Below, piece after piece: positions 45,125 through 54,128 of a stretch of DNA of 64,000 bases. The notes under the pieces were generated by a model. It made no database searches. It was not told where the DNA came from and saw only the letters and a list, made by a program, of their open reading frames with translations. Position 1 is the first letter of the stretch; the number at the start of each line of letters is the position of its first letter. Made by a program: the position numbers and the translations under genes. Location of the stretch: contig JAPPNN010000023.1 of NCBI GenBank assembly GCA_028873815.1, positions 1 to 64,000 of the forward strand. The letters run 5' to 3'. The stretch is from Gemmatimonadota bacterium (GTDB taxonomy: Bacteria > Gemmatimonadota > Gemmatimonadetes > Longimicrobiales > Gaopeijiaceae).

Positions 45125-46542
45125 TCCTCGGACTCAGGGGCCGGGAAGTAGTAGGTCATGTTGTCGAAGTCGATCGTCCAGGAGCCCAGGGGCCAGAGGT
45201 ACTGGTGGGACATGAGGGCATCCATCATGAAGCCGCTCTGCCAGAAGGGGTCCTGTTCGACGAAGACGTTGCCCATCGCCTGGGTGGGACCCTTGACGAG
45301 GCCGTTGAGGCCGTGGGAGTCGATGGAGGTCCAGAAGTAGGGGGTGCCCGCGATGTCGTTGGTTTCGAGGCCGAGGAGCTCGACCGTTTCGTCGACGACG
45401 ATCATGGGCATGCTCATGGCGAGCCCGGAGTCCATGAAGTAGTTGATCTCGTGGCCGTTGAGGTCGCCCTTCGCGTACATGAGGTGCGTGGCTGCCATGA
45501 AGTAGGGCGCTTCGAGGGGCGGGTTGTCGAGGTTCGTCATGACCTCGGCGAGGGCCTCGGGGGTGCGTTCGCGGAGGGTGATGCGGCGGTTGTCGTAGTC
45601 CATCGTGCTCAGGAACTGCTTGAGCAGCTGGGTGGTGAGGACGCCGTCGCTGGTCTGGCCGAGCTCCTTCCAGGTGGCGCCGACGACGGGAACGTTGGTG
45701 AGGGTGACATCGCCCATGGTAACGGCTTCGGCGACGCCGAGGGGCTCTTCGACGGTCTGGCCGCCGGTGTAGGCGTAGGTCGCCTCGCGGTTGGTCAGCG
45801 TGGTGAGGCCGAGGTCCGCGTAGATGCCCTTGTCGAGGTAGAGGCGGTCGCCGCCCGTGTCGAGGATGAGCGAGACGGTCTGCCCGTTGACGTCGAGGTC
45901 GACGATGGGAAGGGCGCCGGGCTGCGTGATGTCGTTGGTCATCGGGAGGTGCGAGATGCGCTCGTCGTTGGCCCACTCGATGCCGTAGGGCTCGCCCTCG
46001 AAGGCCTGCATGAATTCGAGGAGGCTCGATACCTGCTCGCCCTCGGCGGCGGGCGGGAGCGCGCGCGCGGCGGCGAACTGGTTGGTCTGGTACAGGGTGA
46101 GGGTCAGGCCCTGGAGCACCTGGTTGCGGTGCTCGGAGCCGGCTTCGGTGAGGTCCATCAGCCTGTCTTGGAGGGTTTCGGCGCGGGTGTAGTCGCCGAG
46201 GACGTAGGCCAGACGGGCGGCGAGCTGCAGGTCGTCGACGTTGGACGAGGAGGGGTCGGCGAGGGGTGCGATGACCTCGTCGGCCTCCCACATGTTGCCG
46301 AGCTTGAAGAGGATATCGGCGTAGGCGTGTCGGGCGTTTTCGTCATCGGGGTCGGCGGCGAAGGCGTCCGCGCGGGCGGGGAGGGCGGCTTCGACGTCGG
46401 ATCGGAGGCGGAATTCCTCCTCTGCCGCGGCGGCTTCCCGGTAGGTGGGTTCGCTGGGGCTGTCGGGCTGGCAGGCTGCGATGGCCAGGCAGGCCGGGCT
46501 GGTCGTCAGCGCGATTGCGACAATCCGCAACTTGCGTGTCAT
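45121..46542 (-). CDS. TPR/retropepsin-like aspartic protease lipoprotein
   Basis: A 473-residue protein whose signal peptide ends CLAIAAC. A TPR-like helical part (about 35-190) leads to two aspartic-protease half domains. The first carries VDLDVNGQTVSLILDTGGDR (DTG) and the second INYFMDSGLAMSMPMIVVDE (DSG). Two half-sites in one chain suggest a pepsin-like monomer built of retropepsin-type units. It is the first gene of a four-gene exported-hydrolase operon, coupled by ATGA to the M23 peptidase, and divergent from the CocE gene at 46629. Confidence 0.85.
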   Translation of the reverse strand: MTRKLRIVAIALTTSPACLAIAACQPDSPSEPTYREAAAAEEEFRLRSDVEAALPARADAFAADPDDENARHAYADILFKLGNMWEADEVIAPLADPSSSNVDDLQLAARLAYVLGDYTRAETLQDRLMDLTEAGSEHRNQVLQGLTLTLYQTNQFAAARALPPAAEGEQVSSLLEFMQAFEGEPYGIEWANDERISHLPMTNDITQPGALPIVDLDVNGQTVSLILDTGGDRLYLDKGIYADLGLTTLTNREATYAYTGGQTVEEPLGVAEAVTMGDVTLTNVPVVGATWKELGQTSDGVLTTQLLKQFLSTMDYDNRRITLRERTPEALAEVMTNLDNPPLEAPYFMAATHLMYAKGDLNGHEINYFMDSGLAMSMPMIVVDETVELLGLETNDIAGTPYFWTSIDSHGLNGLVKGPTQAMGNVFVEQDPFWQSGFMMDALMSHQYLWPLGSWTIDFDNMTYYFPAPESEE

Positions 46543-46628
46543 TGGATGCTCCTGTGGTTGGTGTGCAGGTTAGTGTACAATTCGGCGGCACGCGTGCAAG
46601 TGACTTTTTTCGCGATGAGAGGCCAGGG

Positions 46629-48551
46629 ATGCCAGGACGCGACCGAGGATACTCATGTACTCATATACTCATATACTCACTCGGGCTCCTCGCGCCGGGC
46701 GGGCTCCTGGCTGCCCCCATCCCCGCCCTTGCCCAGGATGAGCTCATGACGCGGTACCCCTACGAGGACCGCGCCGACCTCGACCTCGCGGCCATCTTCG
46801 AGCCCAAGTGGGAGGTCATGGTGCCCATGCGCGACGGCGTGCGGCTCCACACCGAGATCTACATCCCGCGGGGCCGGACCGAGCCGCTTCCGATCATGCT
46901 GGAGCGCACGCCGTACTACGCCAACCCGCAGGAGCAGGACTACTCGATCCGGCTGGACTGGTACGAGGAGTTCTTCGACGAGGGGTACATCTTCGTGCTG
47001 CAGGACCTGCGGGGGCGCTACGAGTCCGAGGGCGAATTCGTCACGCTGCGCCCCAACCGCAAGCCCGGCGACGTCGACGGCACCGACGAGTCCACCGACT
47101 TCTACGACACGATCGAGTGGCTGGTGAACAACGTGCCCGGCAACAATGGCCGCGTCGGCACGTGGGGCATCTCGTACGGCGGCTTCCTGGCTACGCGCGC
47201 GATGGTCGACCCCCACCCCGCGCTGGCCGCGGTCTCACCGCAGGCGAGCTGCGCCGACATGTTCATCGGCGACGACTTCCACCACAACGGCGCCTTCCGG
47301 TTCAGCTACGCGTACGAGGCGGCGGTGCGGTTCGAGATGCCCCCGGAGCTGTGGCCCCCCGAGGGCGCCTGGGACAAGTACACGCGCTACCTGGAGATGG
47401 GCCCGCTCTCCCGGGTCACCGAGATGCTCGAAGGCAATTCGCGCATGTGGAACGACTACGTGGCGCATCCCAACCTGGACGAGTACTGGGAGACGGAAAT
47501 GTGCGGCGTCTTCCCGTACCTGCAGGGCATGACCGTGCCCGCGCTTCATGTCACCGGCTGGTGGGACGCCGAGGACTTCTACGGCCCCATCGAGGTCTAC
47601 AAGCAGCTTGAGGAGGACGACGACGACAACGAGAACTTCCTCGTGCTCGGCCCCTGGCGGCACGGCGGCTGGACCTTCGAGGAGGTCGGCCGGCAGGTGC
47701 TCGACTTCGACCTGGAGAGCGAGACCGCCCGCTACTTCCGCGACGAGATCCACGCTCCCTGGTTCGCCTACTGGCTGAAGGACAAGGGCTCGCTGCCCGC
47801 CGCCGAGGCGATCACCTTCCAGACCGGCTCCAACGAGTGGAAGCAGTACGACAGCTGGCCCGCCGAGGGCATGGTGCCGCGCAACGTCTACCTGCGCGCC
47901 GACGGCGTCGTCTCGTTCGACCCGCCGCCGGCTTTGGAGGGCGACGACACCGCCTACGACGAGTACGTCTCCGATCCCGACAACCCGGTCCCGTTCCAGT
48001 ACCGCCCGATCCACTATGATCGCTGGCACTACTGGCAGGCCGAGGACCAGCGGTTCGTCGACGGACGGCCCGACGTGCTGACCTGGGAGTCGGAACCGCT
48101 CGAGGAGGGATTCGCGATCACCGGCGACATCGTTGCCCACCTCTACGCCTCGACCAGCGGCAGCGGGGCGGACTGGATCGTGAAGCTGATCGATGTCTAC
48201 CCCGACGATCACCCCAACCCGGCGCTGCGGGGCTACCAGTACATGGTCGCCGGCGAAGTCTTCCGCGCCCGTTTCCGCAACAGCTTCCGCGTGCCCGAGC
48301 CGGTCGTGCCGGATGAGGTCATCCCGTACACGATCAGCCTGCGGGACCGCGACCACCGCTTCCAGGCGGGCCATCGGATCATGGTCCAGGTCCAGAGCAC
48401 GTGGTTCCCGGTGATCGACCGCAATCCGCAGACCTGGGTGCCGAACATCTTCGAGGCGGTGGAGGGGGATTTTGCGAAGGCGACCAAGCGGGTTTATCGG
48501 TCGGCGGAGCATCCGACGCATGTGACGGTGCTGGTGAATCCGGGGGGGTAG
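46629..48551 (+). CDS. CocE/NonD-family alpha/beta hydrolase, exported
   Basis: A 640-residue enzyme. From ATG 46629 a signal peptide runs to PAPIPALAQ-like residues. The X-Pro dipeptidyl-peptidase/CocE fold shows MVPMRDGVRLHTEIYIPRG, GYIFVLQDLRGRYESEGEF, the nucleophile in GRVGTWGISYGGFLATRAMV, then LHVTGWWDAED and a His region in VLGPWRHGGW. The C-terminal jelly-roll part ends QAGHRIMVQVQSTWFPVID. It hydrolyses amide or ester bonds, often with Pro peptides. Its signal-peptide codons include an 8-bp tandem repeat (46650-46681). A BPP gene begins 33 bp after it. Confidence 0.9.
   Translation: MPGRDRGYSCTHILIYSLGLLAPGGLLAAPIPALAQDELMTRYPYEDRADLDLAAIFEPKWEVMVPMRDGVRLHTEIYIPRGRTEPLPIMLERTPYYANPQEQDYSIRLDWYEEFFDEGYIFVLQDLRGRYESEGEFVTLRPNRKPGDVDGTDESTDFYDTIEWLVNNVPGNNGRVGTWGISYGGFLATRAMVDPHPALAAVSPQASCADMFIGDDFHHNGAFRFSYAYEAAVRFEMPPELWPPEGAWDKYTRYLEMGPLSRVTEMLEGNSRMWNDYVAHPNLDEYWETEMCGVFPYLQGMTVPALHVTGWWDAEDFYGPIEVYKQLEEDDDDNENFLVLGPWRHGGWTFEEVGRQVLDFDLESETARYFRDEIHAPWFAYWLKDKGSLPAAEAITFQTGSNEWKQYDSWPAEGMVPRNVYLRADGVVSFDPPPALEGDDTAYDEYVSDPDNPVPFQYRPIHYDRWHYWQAEDQRFVDGRPDVLTWESEPLEEGFAITGDIVAHLYASTSGSGADWIVKLIDVYPDDHPNPALRGYQYMVAGEVFRARFRNSFRVPEPVVPDEVIPYTISLRDRDHRFQAGHRIMVQVQSTWFPVIDRNPQTWVPNIFEAVEGDFAKATKRVYRSAEHPTHVTVLVNPGG
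46650..46681 (+). repeat. 8-bp tandem repeat inside the signal-peptide codons
   Basis: Four consecutive units TACTCATG, TACTCATA, TACTCATA and TACTCACT lie 21 bases after the ATG. Because 8 is not a multiple of 3, gain or loss of one unit would shift the frame of the whole CocE protein, the classic arrangement of a phase-variable gene. Confidence 0.7.
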
Positions 48552-48584
48552 GATCCCATCCGTGACATTTGTGTATACAGGTGG

Positions 48585-49754
48585 ATGAGCGCGAGATCGT
48601 GGGTCCGAGGGTGGGTTGTCGCTGCGGTTGCGGCCGTGGCGCTCGGGTGTGGTGGTGGCGATACGCCGCCGGGGTCACTGCCCGACCCTGCCGATGCTCC
48701 GGAACGTCTGTTCGCTGTCGACTCTTTAGGTAGCACGGAGGGCGATGATTCGTTCGGGATCATCGTCGATGTTGCGCTGAGTCCGGAGGGGGCACTCGCA
48801 GTGTCCCAGTGGGGCTTGTTTGAGGTGTGGGTGTTTGGCCCGAGGGGAAGGAAGCAGGTCGTGGGGCGCTTTGGCGACGGGCCCGGGGAATTCGGGTCTC
48901 TGCCAAACGTCTCGTGGCGGGGCGATACACTCGTGGTCGTGGAGGGCGTACGATCGCGTGTATCTCTTATGACTGGTGAGGGGCGCTACCTCCGAGATCA
49001 AACTACTATCCCCAGGTTGGCCGCCGTGAGGTACGGTTCCGCGGGATACCTGCGCTCCGGTCTAACGGTGGCGGCGCCTAGGACAATGGCGAGTTCGACC
49101 CCAGAGCCCAATCCCATACTATTCTTGGGCACTGACGGCCAGATTCTGGACTCGCTCGGAGAAGTTCGGCACCGGCGAGTCACAGCGGATGCGACAATGC
49201 CAGACGGAACGGGGTTCGTCTTCCAGCATCCTCTGCCGAACTACACGCGAACTGCACTCAGTCCCGATGGCCGCTACTTCGGGACTGCGGACGAACTGGA
49301 GGGGCGTGACGGCTCAGAACTCCAGTTCGTCTTGTACGACGCCGCCGGGAACGAGCTGGGTCGAACCACCGTGACCCTCAAGACCGATCCCGCTTCGGAC
49401 GAGGATGTGCTCGTGCGACGCGGCGACATGATCGAACGCATCGCCAAGAACGACGGCCTTCCGGTCGCCAGCGTTCGCAAAGCCATCGTAGAAGCAGTTA
49501 AACTACCCGACCGCGTGCCCGCTTTGTCGAGTTTTCTGGTAGACAATGCCGGGAGGCTCTGGGTCGGCAGTATCGGCAAGGATGGCATGGTCACCTGGAG
49601 GGCCTGGAGCGTCGAAGGCGATCTCTTGCGAACGTGGATCGCCGACCGCGATTTGGAGTTGAGACAGATCCAGGACGGGGGAGCTGCCGCCATTCGGCAG
49701 GATGATGTCAGGGGTTGGCGCGTGGTCTTCGTGAGGCCTCGAGGGGCAACGTGA
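48585..49754 (+). CDS. BPP lipoprotein A of the array
   Basis: A 389-residue lipoprotein (lipobox VAAVALGC). Blades include LSPEGALAVSQWGLFEVWVF, GRFGDGPGEFGSL carrying the GPGE signature, and TALSPDGRYFGTADE. The C-terminal part FLVDNAGRLWVGSIGKDGMV followed by TWRAWSVEG is duplicated in a decayed form at 52239-52485. First BPP after the CocE gene. Its stop TGA overlaps the GTG start of the next gene by 4 nt (GTGA), so they are translationally coupled. Confidence 0.83.
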   Translation: MSARSWVRGWVVAAVAAVALGCGGGDTPPGSLPDPADAPERLFAVDSLGSTEGDDSFGIIVDVALSPEGALAVSQWGLFEVWVFGPRGRKQVVGRFGDGPGEFGSLPNVSWRGDTLVVVEGVRSRVSLMTGEGRYLRDQTTIPRLAAVRYGSAGYLRSGLTVAAPRTMASSTPEPNPILFLGTDGQILDSLGEVRHRRVTADATMPDGTGFVFQHPLPNYTRTALSPDGRYFGTADELEGRDGSELQFVLYDAAGNELGRTTVTLKTDPASDEDVLVRRGDMIERIAKNDGLPVASVRKAIVEAVKLPDRVPALSSFLVDNAGRLWVGSIGKDGMVTWRAWSVEGDLLRTWIADRDLELRQIQDGGAAAIRQDDVRGWRVVFVRPRGAT

Positions 49755-51010
49755 TCGGCCGCATGGGCGCGAGACCTGGGAGCCGGTGCTGGTGGATCGT
49801 CGCCACGACCAGTGCGTTTGGGTGTGATGGTGCCGATGCGCCGCCGGGGCCGCTCGACATAGACGGCACCTGGACCACCGTGCCGGTCTATGAGATCGGG
49901 AGCCTACACGGTGAGCGCGCCGGTTTCCAGAGGGTTTCGGATATACGATTGGGGGATGAAGGAAAGCGGATCTACGTCGTTGATCCCCTCGAATCCCTGG
50001 TAACCGTCTGGACACCGGACGGATCGCTGCTCTTCTCGGTTGGCGGCGAGGGAGAGGGGCCGGGAGAATTCCGTAGCCGTCCGGACGCGGTCCGTTTGAC
50101 GCCCGACGGGTTTCAAGTGCTGACCAGGGATCAGTTCGTCGTGTTTTCTCCCGAAGGAGACCACGTCACAACGGTTCCGGTCCCCTCGTCGGTGAGCTAT
50201 CGCGGATTCCGCTTTGGCCCGGTGGCGATGCTTGAAGATGGCAGTCTCCTTGTGTATCCCCGTGTCGGTAGCGGCTACAGAATCGGATGGTGGGGCGGCG
50301 ACCCCATGGCCGAACTGCCCGTCGTCCGACTGAGAGAGCGGGATGGACATTGGGCGGTGGATACGTTGGCGGTTCTTGACGTCAGGAACGAGATCCTGGG
50401 AACTGGAGACCCGGAGAACCTGTCTCTGACGATGTTCACGTCTCAGCCGTATAGGGACGCGGATCAGGTGATCTACAATGCACAATCCCGTTCGGCGATT
50501 GTGGTTCGCATGGCGGGGCTTGGTCCGGGTGAGGTTGACCTGACCGAGTTGTCGGCGGAGGGCGATACGGTCTGGTCCCGGAGAGTGAGTTTTGAGCCTT
50601 TGGCTCTGTTGGCGAGTGATGTGGACGAATTGGTTGACGGGATTGCGGAAGGTTTGGCGAATGCTCCAGGGCGTTCGCGTTCGCTCCTGGGCGCCGCGAG
50701 GAGCACCGTCAGAGAGGCGTTGTATGTGCCGGAGTACTATCCGCCCGTTCAGGACGTGGCATGGGCGTCCAACGGTGAGCTGTGGATGAGGACATTCGAG
50801 GACGCAGGCACCGACTCGCTCGTCGTATGGTATTCCATCCGCGTCGGTGAATCCGGGAGAAATGCCCCGGTCCGGCGAATACTCCTGCCGACCTCGTTCT
50901 CGCCCCATGACGCGACAGACACGCACGTATGGGGCGTGCGACGAGACGATTTCGACGTTCGCTACGTGGTTGGCCTGCGACTGATTCGGCGAGATCGGGA
51001 GGCGGATTGA
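49751..51010 (+). CDS. BPP lipoprotein B of the array
   Basis: A 419-residue protein from GTG 49751 (or ATG 49763), lipobox TSAFGC. It carries VGGEGEGPGEFRSRPD and typical blades such as IYVVDPLESLVTVWTPDGSL and VAWASNGELWMRTFEDAG. Its end overlaps the TTG start of the next gene (TTGA). Homologous to its neighbours. Function unknown; probable outer-membrane anchored surface propeller. Confidence 0.82.
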   Translation: MIGRMGARPGSRCWWIVATTSAFGCDGADAPPGPLDIDGTWTTVPVYEIGSLHGERAGFQRVSDIRLGDEGKRIYVVDPLESLVTVWTPDGSLLFSVGGEGEGPGEFRSRPDAVRLTPDGFQVLTRDQFVVFSPEGDHVTTVPVPSSVSYRGFRFGPVAMLEDGSLLVYPRVGSGYRIGWWGGDPMAELPVVRLRERDGHWAVDTLAVLDVRNEILGTGDPENLSLTMFTSQPYRDADQVIYNAQSRSAIVVRMAGLGPGEVDLTELSAEGDTVWSRRVSFEPLALLASDVDELVDGIAEGLANAPGRSRSLLGAARSTVREALYVPEYYPPVQDVAWASNGELWMRTFEDAGTDSLVVWYSIRVGESGRNAPVRRILLPTSFSPHDATDTHVWGVRRDDFDVRYVVGLRLIRRDREAD

Positions 51011-52200
51011 TCACACGGGGCGTTTCGGTATACGCAGCAGTGTCTTGCCTGGTCGTACTATGCTGGACTCCGACACCCGCATGGGCAGGCAACGCATTCG
51101 CACAACAGGTGTGGTCAACGCGCCCCGACATCGTGGTTGGAGGGGAGCCGGGAAGCGCCACCGCGTTGACGTGGCTTGGCGACGTGAAGGCCGACGCGAG
51201 CGGCGCCCGAATCGTCATTCGTCAGATGGGCCGCGTTACGGTCTGGGACACATCCAACCCACAAGAGCCCATTCTTGAGTTCGGACGTCGCAGCGACACT
51301 CCACCGTTCGGCAGTCCCCTGAGAGCCCACCCCGATTCTGCGGGGTTCTGGGTCCGATACGATGATGGGTGGGGACGCTTCGCGCTTGATGGACGGCTCG
51401 TGCGTTCGGCCCCGAATCCCCCCGATCGATGGCAGCGCACCGCCATCCTGAGTGACGGATCGTTCCTGGCCCGCGAGCGGAGCCCATCTCCATCCCGTGA
51501 ATTCACCTGGGAGGAGGGGCACCCGGGATGGGACATAGCCGTGGCCCATGTGCGGCTTGGCGAAGGAAGCTGGGTCGCCGATACGCTCGCCATGTACGAC
51601 TCGCGCGGACAACGATTCGCAGTCGCTGTGGGTGGGAGCCAGACATTTTCGGGTCAGCCCTTCGCCGATCACGACATGTTCTATCTCAACTCCCGCCACG
51701 ACGCGGTGGGATTCGTTCAAAGGCGCGGTCGCACCGGCGAAGTGCCCGTGGTCGAGATAGCGCCGGGCAATGACACTGTCCTGGATGCCCGGATCCCGGT
51801 GCGCCCCGTGCTCTTGGAAAGCGAGCGCGCGGAAGAGGCCATCGATGACAAGATGCGCGGGGTAGAAAGAATGCTGCGGCAGTTCACGGGCGACACGCTG
51901 TCGACCTCGGAGGTGCGCGCAATCGTTGAAGGGGCCCTCTACATTCCGACTCACTTGCCGCTGGTCACGGCGGTCGTCCCCACGGTCTCGAACGAAGTTT
52001 GGCTTCGCAGCAGCGAGCAGAACGACTCCGGTGCGGTGTGGTACGTCCTCGACCGGACCGACAGTAGTGCGGCACCGCGTCAAGTGCTGCTACCGGATTG
52101 GTTCCGGCTACGCGACGCAACCCGGGATCATGTATGGGGGCTGCACGTTGACGCTCGCCGCTCTGGACAGGTGCAGGGGCGCAGGCTGGTGCGACCGTGA
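51007..52200 (+). CDS. BPP-like exported protein C of the array (divergent, no GPGE motif)
   Basis: A 397-residue protein starting at TTG 51007, the only start-like codon before the signal peptide (SVYAAVSCLVVLCWTPTPAW then AGNAFAQQ). Blades are recognisable (RVTVWDTSNPQEPILEFGRR; TAVVPTVSNEVWLRSSEQ). The GPGE element is replaced by FGRRSDTPPFGSPL, so the gene is related but diverged. It overlaps the previous stop by 4 nt. The C-terminus RDHVWGLHVDARRSGQVQGR parallels the end of BPP B (THVWGVRRDD). Confidence 0.75.
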   Translation: MITRGVSVYAAVSCLVVLCWTPTPAWAGNAFAQQVWSTRPDIVVGGEPGSATALTWLGDVKADASGARIVIRQMGRVTVWDTSNPQEPILEFGRRSDTPPFGSPLRAHPDSAGFWVRYDDGWGRFALDGRLVRSAPNPPDRWQRTAILSDGSFLARERSPSPSREFTWEEGHPGWDIAVAHVRLGEGSWVADTLAMYDSRGQRFAVAVGGSQTFSGQPFADHDMFYLNSRHDAVGFVQRRGRTGEVPVVEIAPGNDTVLDARIPVRPVLLESERAEEAIDDKMRGVERMLRQFTGDTLSTSEVRAIVEGALYIPTHLPLVTAVVPTVSNEVWLRSSEQNDSGAVWYVLDRTDSSAAPRQVLLPDWFRLRDATRDHVWGLHVDARRSGQVQGRRLVRP

Positions 52201-52238
52201 GCGCGAATGTGTGCCGGGGCCTGACACCGGGTCTCGGA

Positions 52239-52485
52239 CGGACTGAACGGACGGTATCACGTCTTTGACTCGACAGGAACGTTCCAATGGTCAGTGCCGA
52301 GTCCGGTTCGGGCGACGGCCACATCCTGGTCGGGATGCCAGTTTCAGCATCTGAGATCCTCTCCCGGATCTCTCGGCGACACGTGAGCTTTCTGCTCGAC
52401 AATGCAGGCAACCTCTGGGTCGGGAGCATCGTCAAAGGCGGCAGAGTCATTTGGAGGGCCTGGAGCATCGACGTGAGGCCCATCA
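52239..52485 (+). pseudogene. decayed BPP gene remnant
   Basis: Two pieces in different frames: DGRYHVFDSTGTFQWSV from about 52248, and SFLLDNAGNLWVGSIVKGGR followed by VIWRAWSID at about 52388-52470. The second closely matches the C-terminus of BPP A, also at the DNA level (GGAGGGCCTGGAGC shared). It fills the gap between BPP C and BPP D and shows that the array has expanded and lost members. Confidence 0.75.
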
Positions 52486-52506
52486 ACCAGAGAGAACAGC
52501 CGGCAG

Positions 52507-53532
52507 ATGATGATGCGCGTTGTCGCAGTCTCGATCCTCGTGGGCGTCGCCACCTTGGGCTTGCCCCAGCAGGCCGCCGGTCAAGCGTCCCTGTTCACGG
52601 AAGGGCAAGGTTCACGCAGGGGTCCCATTCCAGCGTGGGACACGGCATGGCTGTTCGTTGGCGACGATGCCCATCTGGCCTCTGCAACGCAGTTGCTGCC
52701 GGATGCCCAGGGTGGAGTCTTCTTCATTGATCAGTTGCTCCTTGAGGTCCACCACCTGGATCCACAGGGTCGCCTCGACTGGACCTGGGGACGCGAGGGA
52801 AGTGGTCCTGGCGAGATACGTGCCCTCCGGGCGATGGCGTTGGACGGGAACGGGAATGTCGTGCTTGTCGACTATGGGAATCGGCGGATCGTGACCCTGA
52901 GCCCGGAAGGCCGACTGTTGCGTGAAGTCCCGCTCGCCATCGATGCCGGCTATGTCTCGGGAGTAGCGGTCCTCGAGTCCGGCGACTACGTAGTGGCCAC
53001 GGAGCGCGCGGTTCCATGGGTCCTGGTGGACCAGACGGGAAGACGAGTGCAGGAAGTCGACACCCCGCAGGCAATGGCGGAGCTGTCCTTTCTGCAACGG
53101 ACCGGGTTGACGAGCAAGTGGAAACAGGATCGATGGGTGTTCGGATTCCAGTTTGGCAATGGGTGGTTCACTTTCCGTGAGGGCGAGGTGGAGTTGGCGT
53201 CTCCGTATGTTGAACACACGGAATTCCCGCCGCGCGACGCGACCCGCCTGCCCCTTGATGAGACAGTGCCTTCTGCCGCTTCGCTCTCAGTGCGCGACGA
53301 TACCCTCACCGTACTATTCGCCGGCAGCGGTCGCGGACAGTTGCATTGGCTGGATCACTATGACTTGCAAACCGGAGAGTACCTGAACTCGTGGTTTCTC
53401 CCACAACCGGCCAAGCACGCCGTCGTTGGAAGCGGGGGAAATGTGTTCATGGTTACCTACGACCTCATCCCGACGGTGATGGCCCTTCGCCCGCGACCCC
53501 GCTCATCTCGCGGAGAGGCGTATCGACCCTGA
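52507..53532 (+). CDS. BPP protein D of the array
   Basis: A 341-residue exported protein (signal peptide with VVAVSILVGVATLGLPQQAA). Motif GREGSGPGEIRALRAMALDG carries GPGE. Blades include GNVVLVDYGNRRIVTLSPEG and LHWLDHYDLQTGEYLNSWFL. It is most like the separate BPP at 57222-58232 (shared VPWVLVDQTG/GPWTLLSQSG and DRWVF/DRWVY stretches). No lipobox Cys is seen, unlike A and B. It ends 6 bp before the convergent Smr gene. Confidence 0.82.
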   Translation: MMMRVVAVSILVGVATLGLPQQAAGQASLFTEGQGSRRGPIPAWDTAWLFVGDDAHLASATQLLPDAQGGVFFIDQLLLEVHHLDPQGRLDWTWGREGSGPGEIRALRAMALDGNGNVVLVDYGNRRIVTLSPEGRLLREVPLAIDAGYVSGVAVLESGDYVVATERAVPWVLVDQTGRRVQEVDTPQAMAELSFLQRTGLTSKWKQDRWVFGFQFGNGWFTFREGEVELASPYVEHTEFPPRDATRLPLDETVPSAASLSVRDDTLTVLFAGSGRGQLHWLDHYDLQTGEYLNSWFLPQPAKHAVVGSGGNVFMVTYDLIPTVMALRPRPRSSRGEAYRP

Positions 53533-53537
53533 CGGGA

Positions 53538-54128
53538 CTATGAAGGCACGGAATCCGCACTGCGACGCCGGCGCAGCAGCACGTAGAATGCCCCCTGGCC
53601 CCCGTGTCTGCGCTGAGCGGGCACGCATGCCAGCACGAGCGGGCGGGTTGCGGGCTCGTTCAACCACCGTTCGAGTCCGCCGCGCAGTACGCCCCGGGCC
53701 TTGGCAAGCGGATCGCGCCTTCCCTGCCCGGTGATGACGAGAACGCAGCGGAGGCCGCCCCGGGCGGACCGGGCCAGGAATGCCGCCACCTTGCCGCCAG
53801 CCTCCTTGCGCGAGAAGCCATGCAAGTCCAACTGGGCTTCGATCGCAATGGTGCCGCCACGCAACGCGTCGGCTTGACGCCGGTTTAGCCCGGCGACCGA
53901 TCCGATCTCGATGCTGGAGCCTAGCCCTGCCGAACCCGCCTCACCTCCCCGACTTTCGCCAAGTGGGTGCTCGTGCACCGGCGCGCCGTGACGGGCCCGC
54001 AAAACCGTTTCCTCGACCAGGCGGCCGCGCCCCGGAAGGCGCGATACGCCAGCCATCCGCTGCTCGAAATCGTCCGGTCCAGTCTCGTCTCGGTCGTCCG
54101 TCCGGGTCCGAGGCACGCGGCTTGGCAT
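53538..54128 (-). CDS. Smr-domain protein
   Basis: A 196-residue protein from ATG 54128, which has AGGAG 4 bases upstream. The C-terminal Smr fold is clear: QLDLHGFSRKEAGGKVAAFL, VLVITGQGRRDP and VLRGGLERWLNEPATRPLVL followed by RHGGQGAFYVLLRRR. Smr domains, as at the end of MutS2, bind and nick nucleic acids. Here it stands alone with an Arg-rich N-terminal region lacking other domains. The role is likely DNA repair or RNA turnover. Confidence 0.88.
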   Translation of the reverse strand: MPSRVPRTRTDDRDETGPDDFEQRMAGVSRLPGRGRLVEETVLRARHGAPVHEHPLGESRGGEAGSAGLGSSIEIGSVAGLNRRQADALRGGTIAIEAQLDLHGFSRKEAGGKVAAFLARSARGGLRCVLVITGQGRRDPLAKARGVLRGGLERWLNEPATRPLVLACVPAQRRHGGQGAFYVLLRRRRSADSVPS

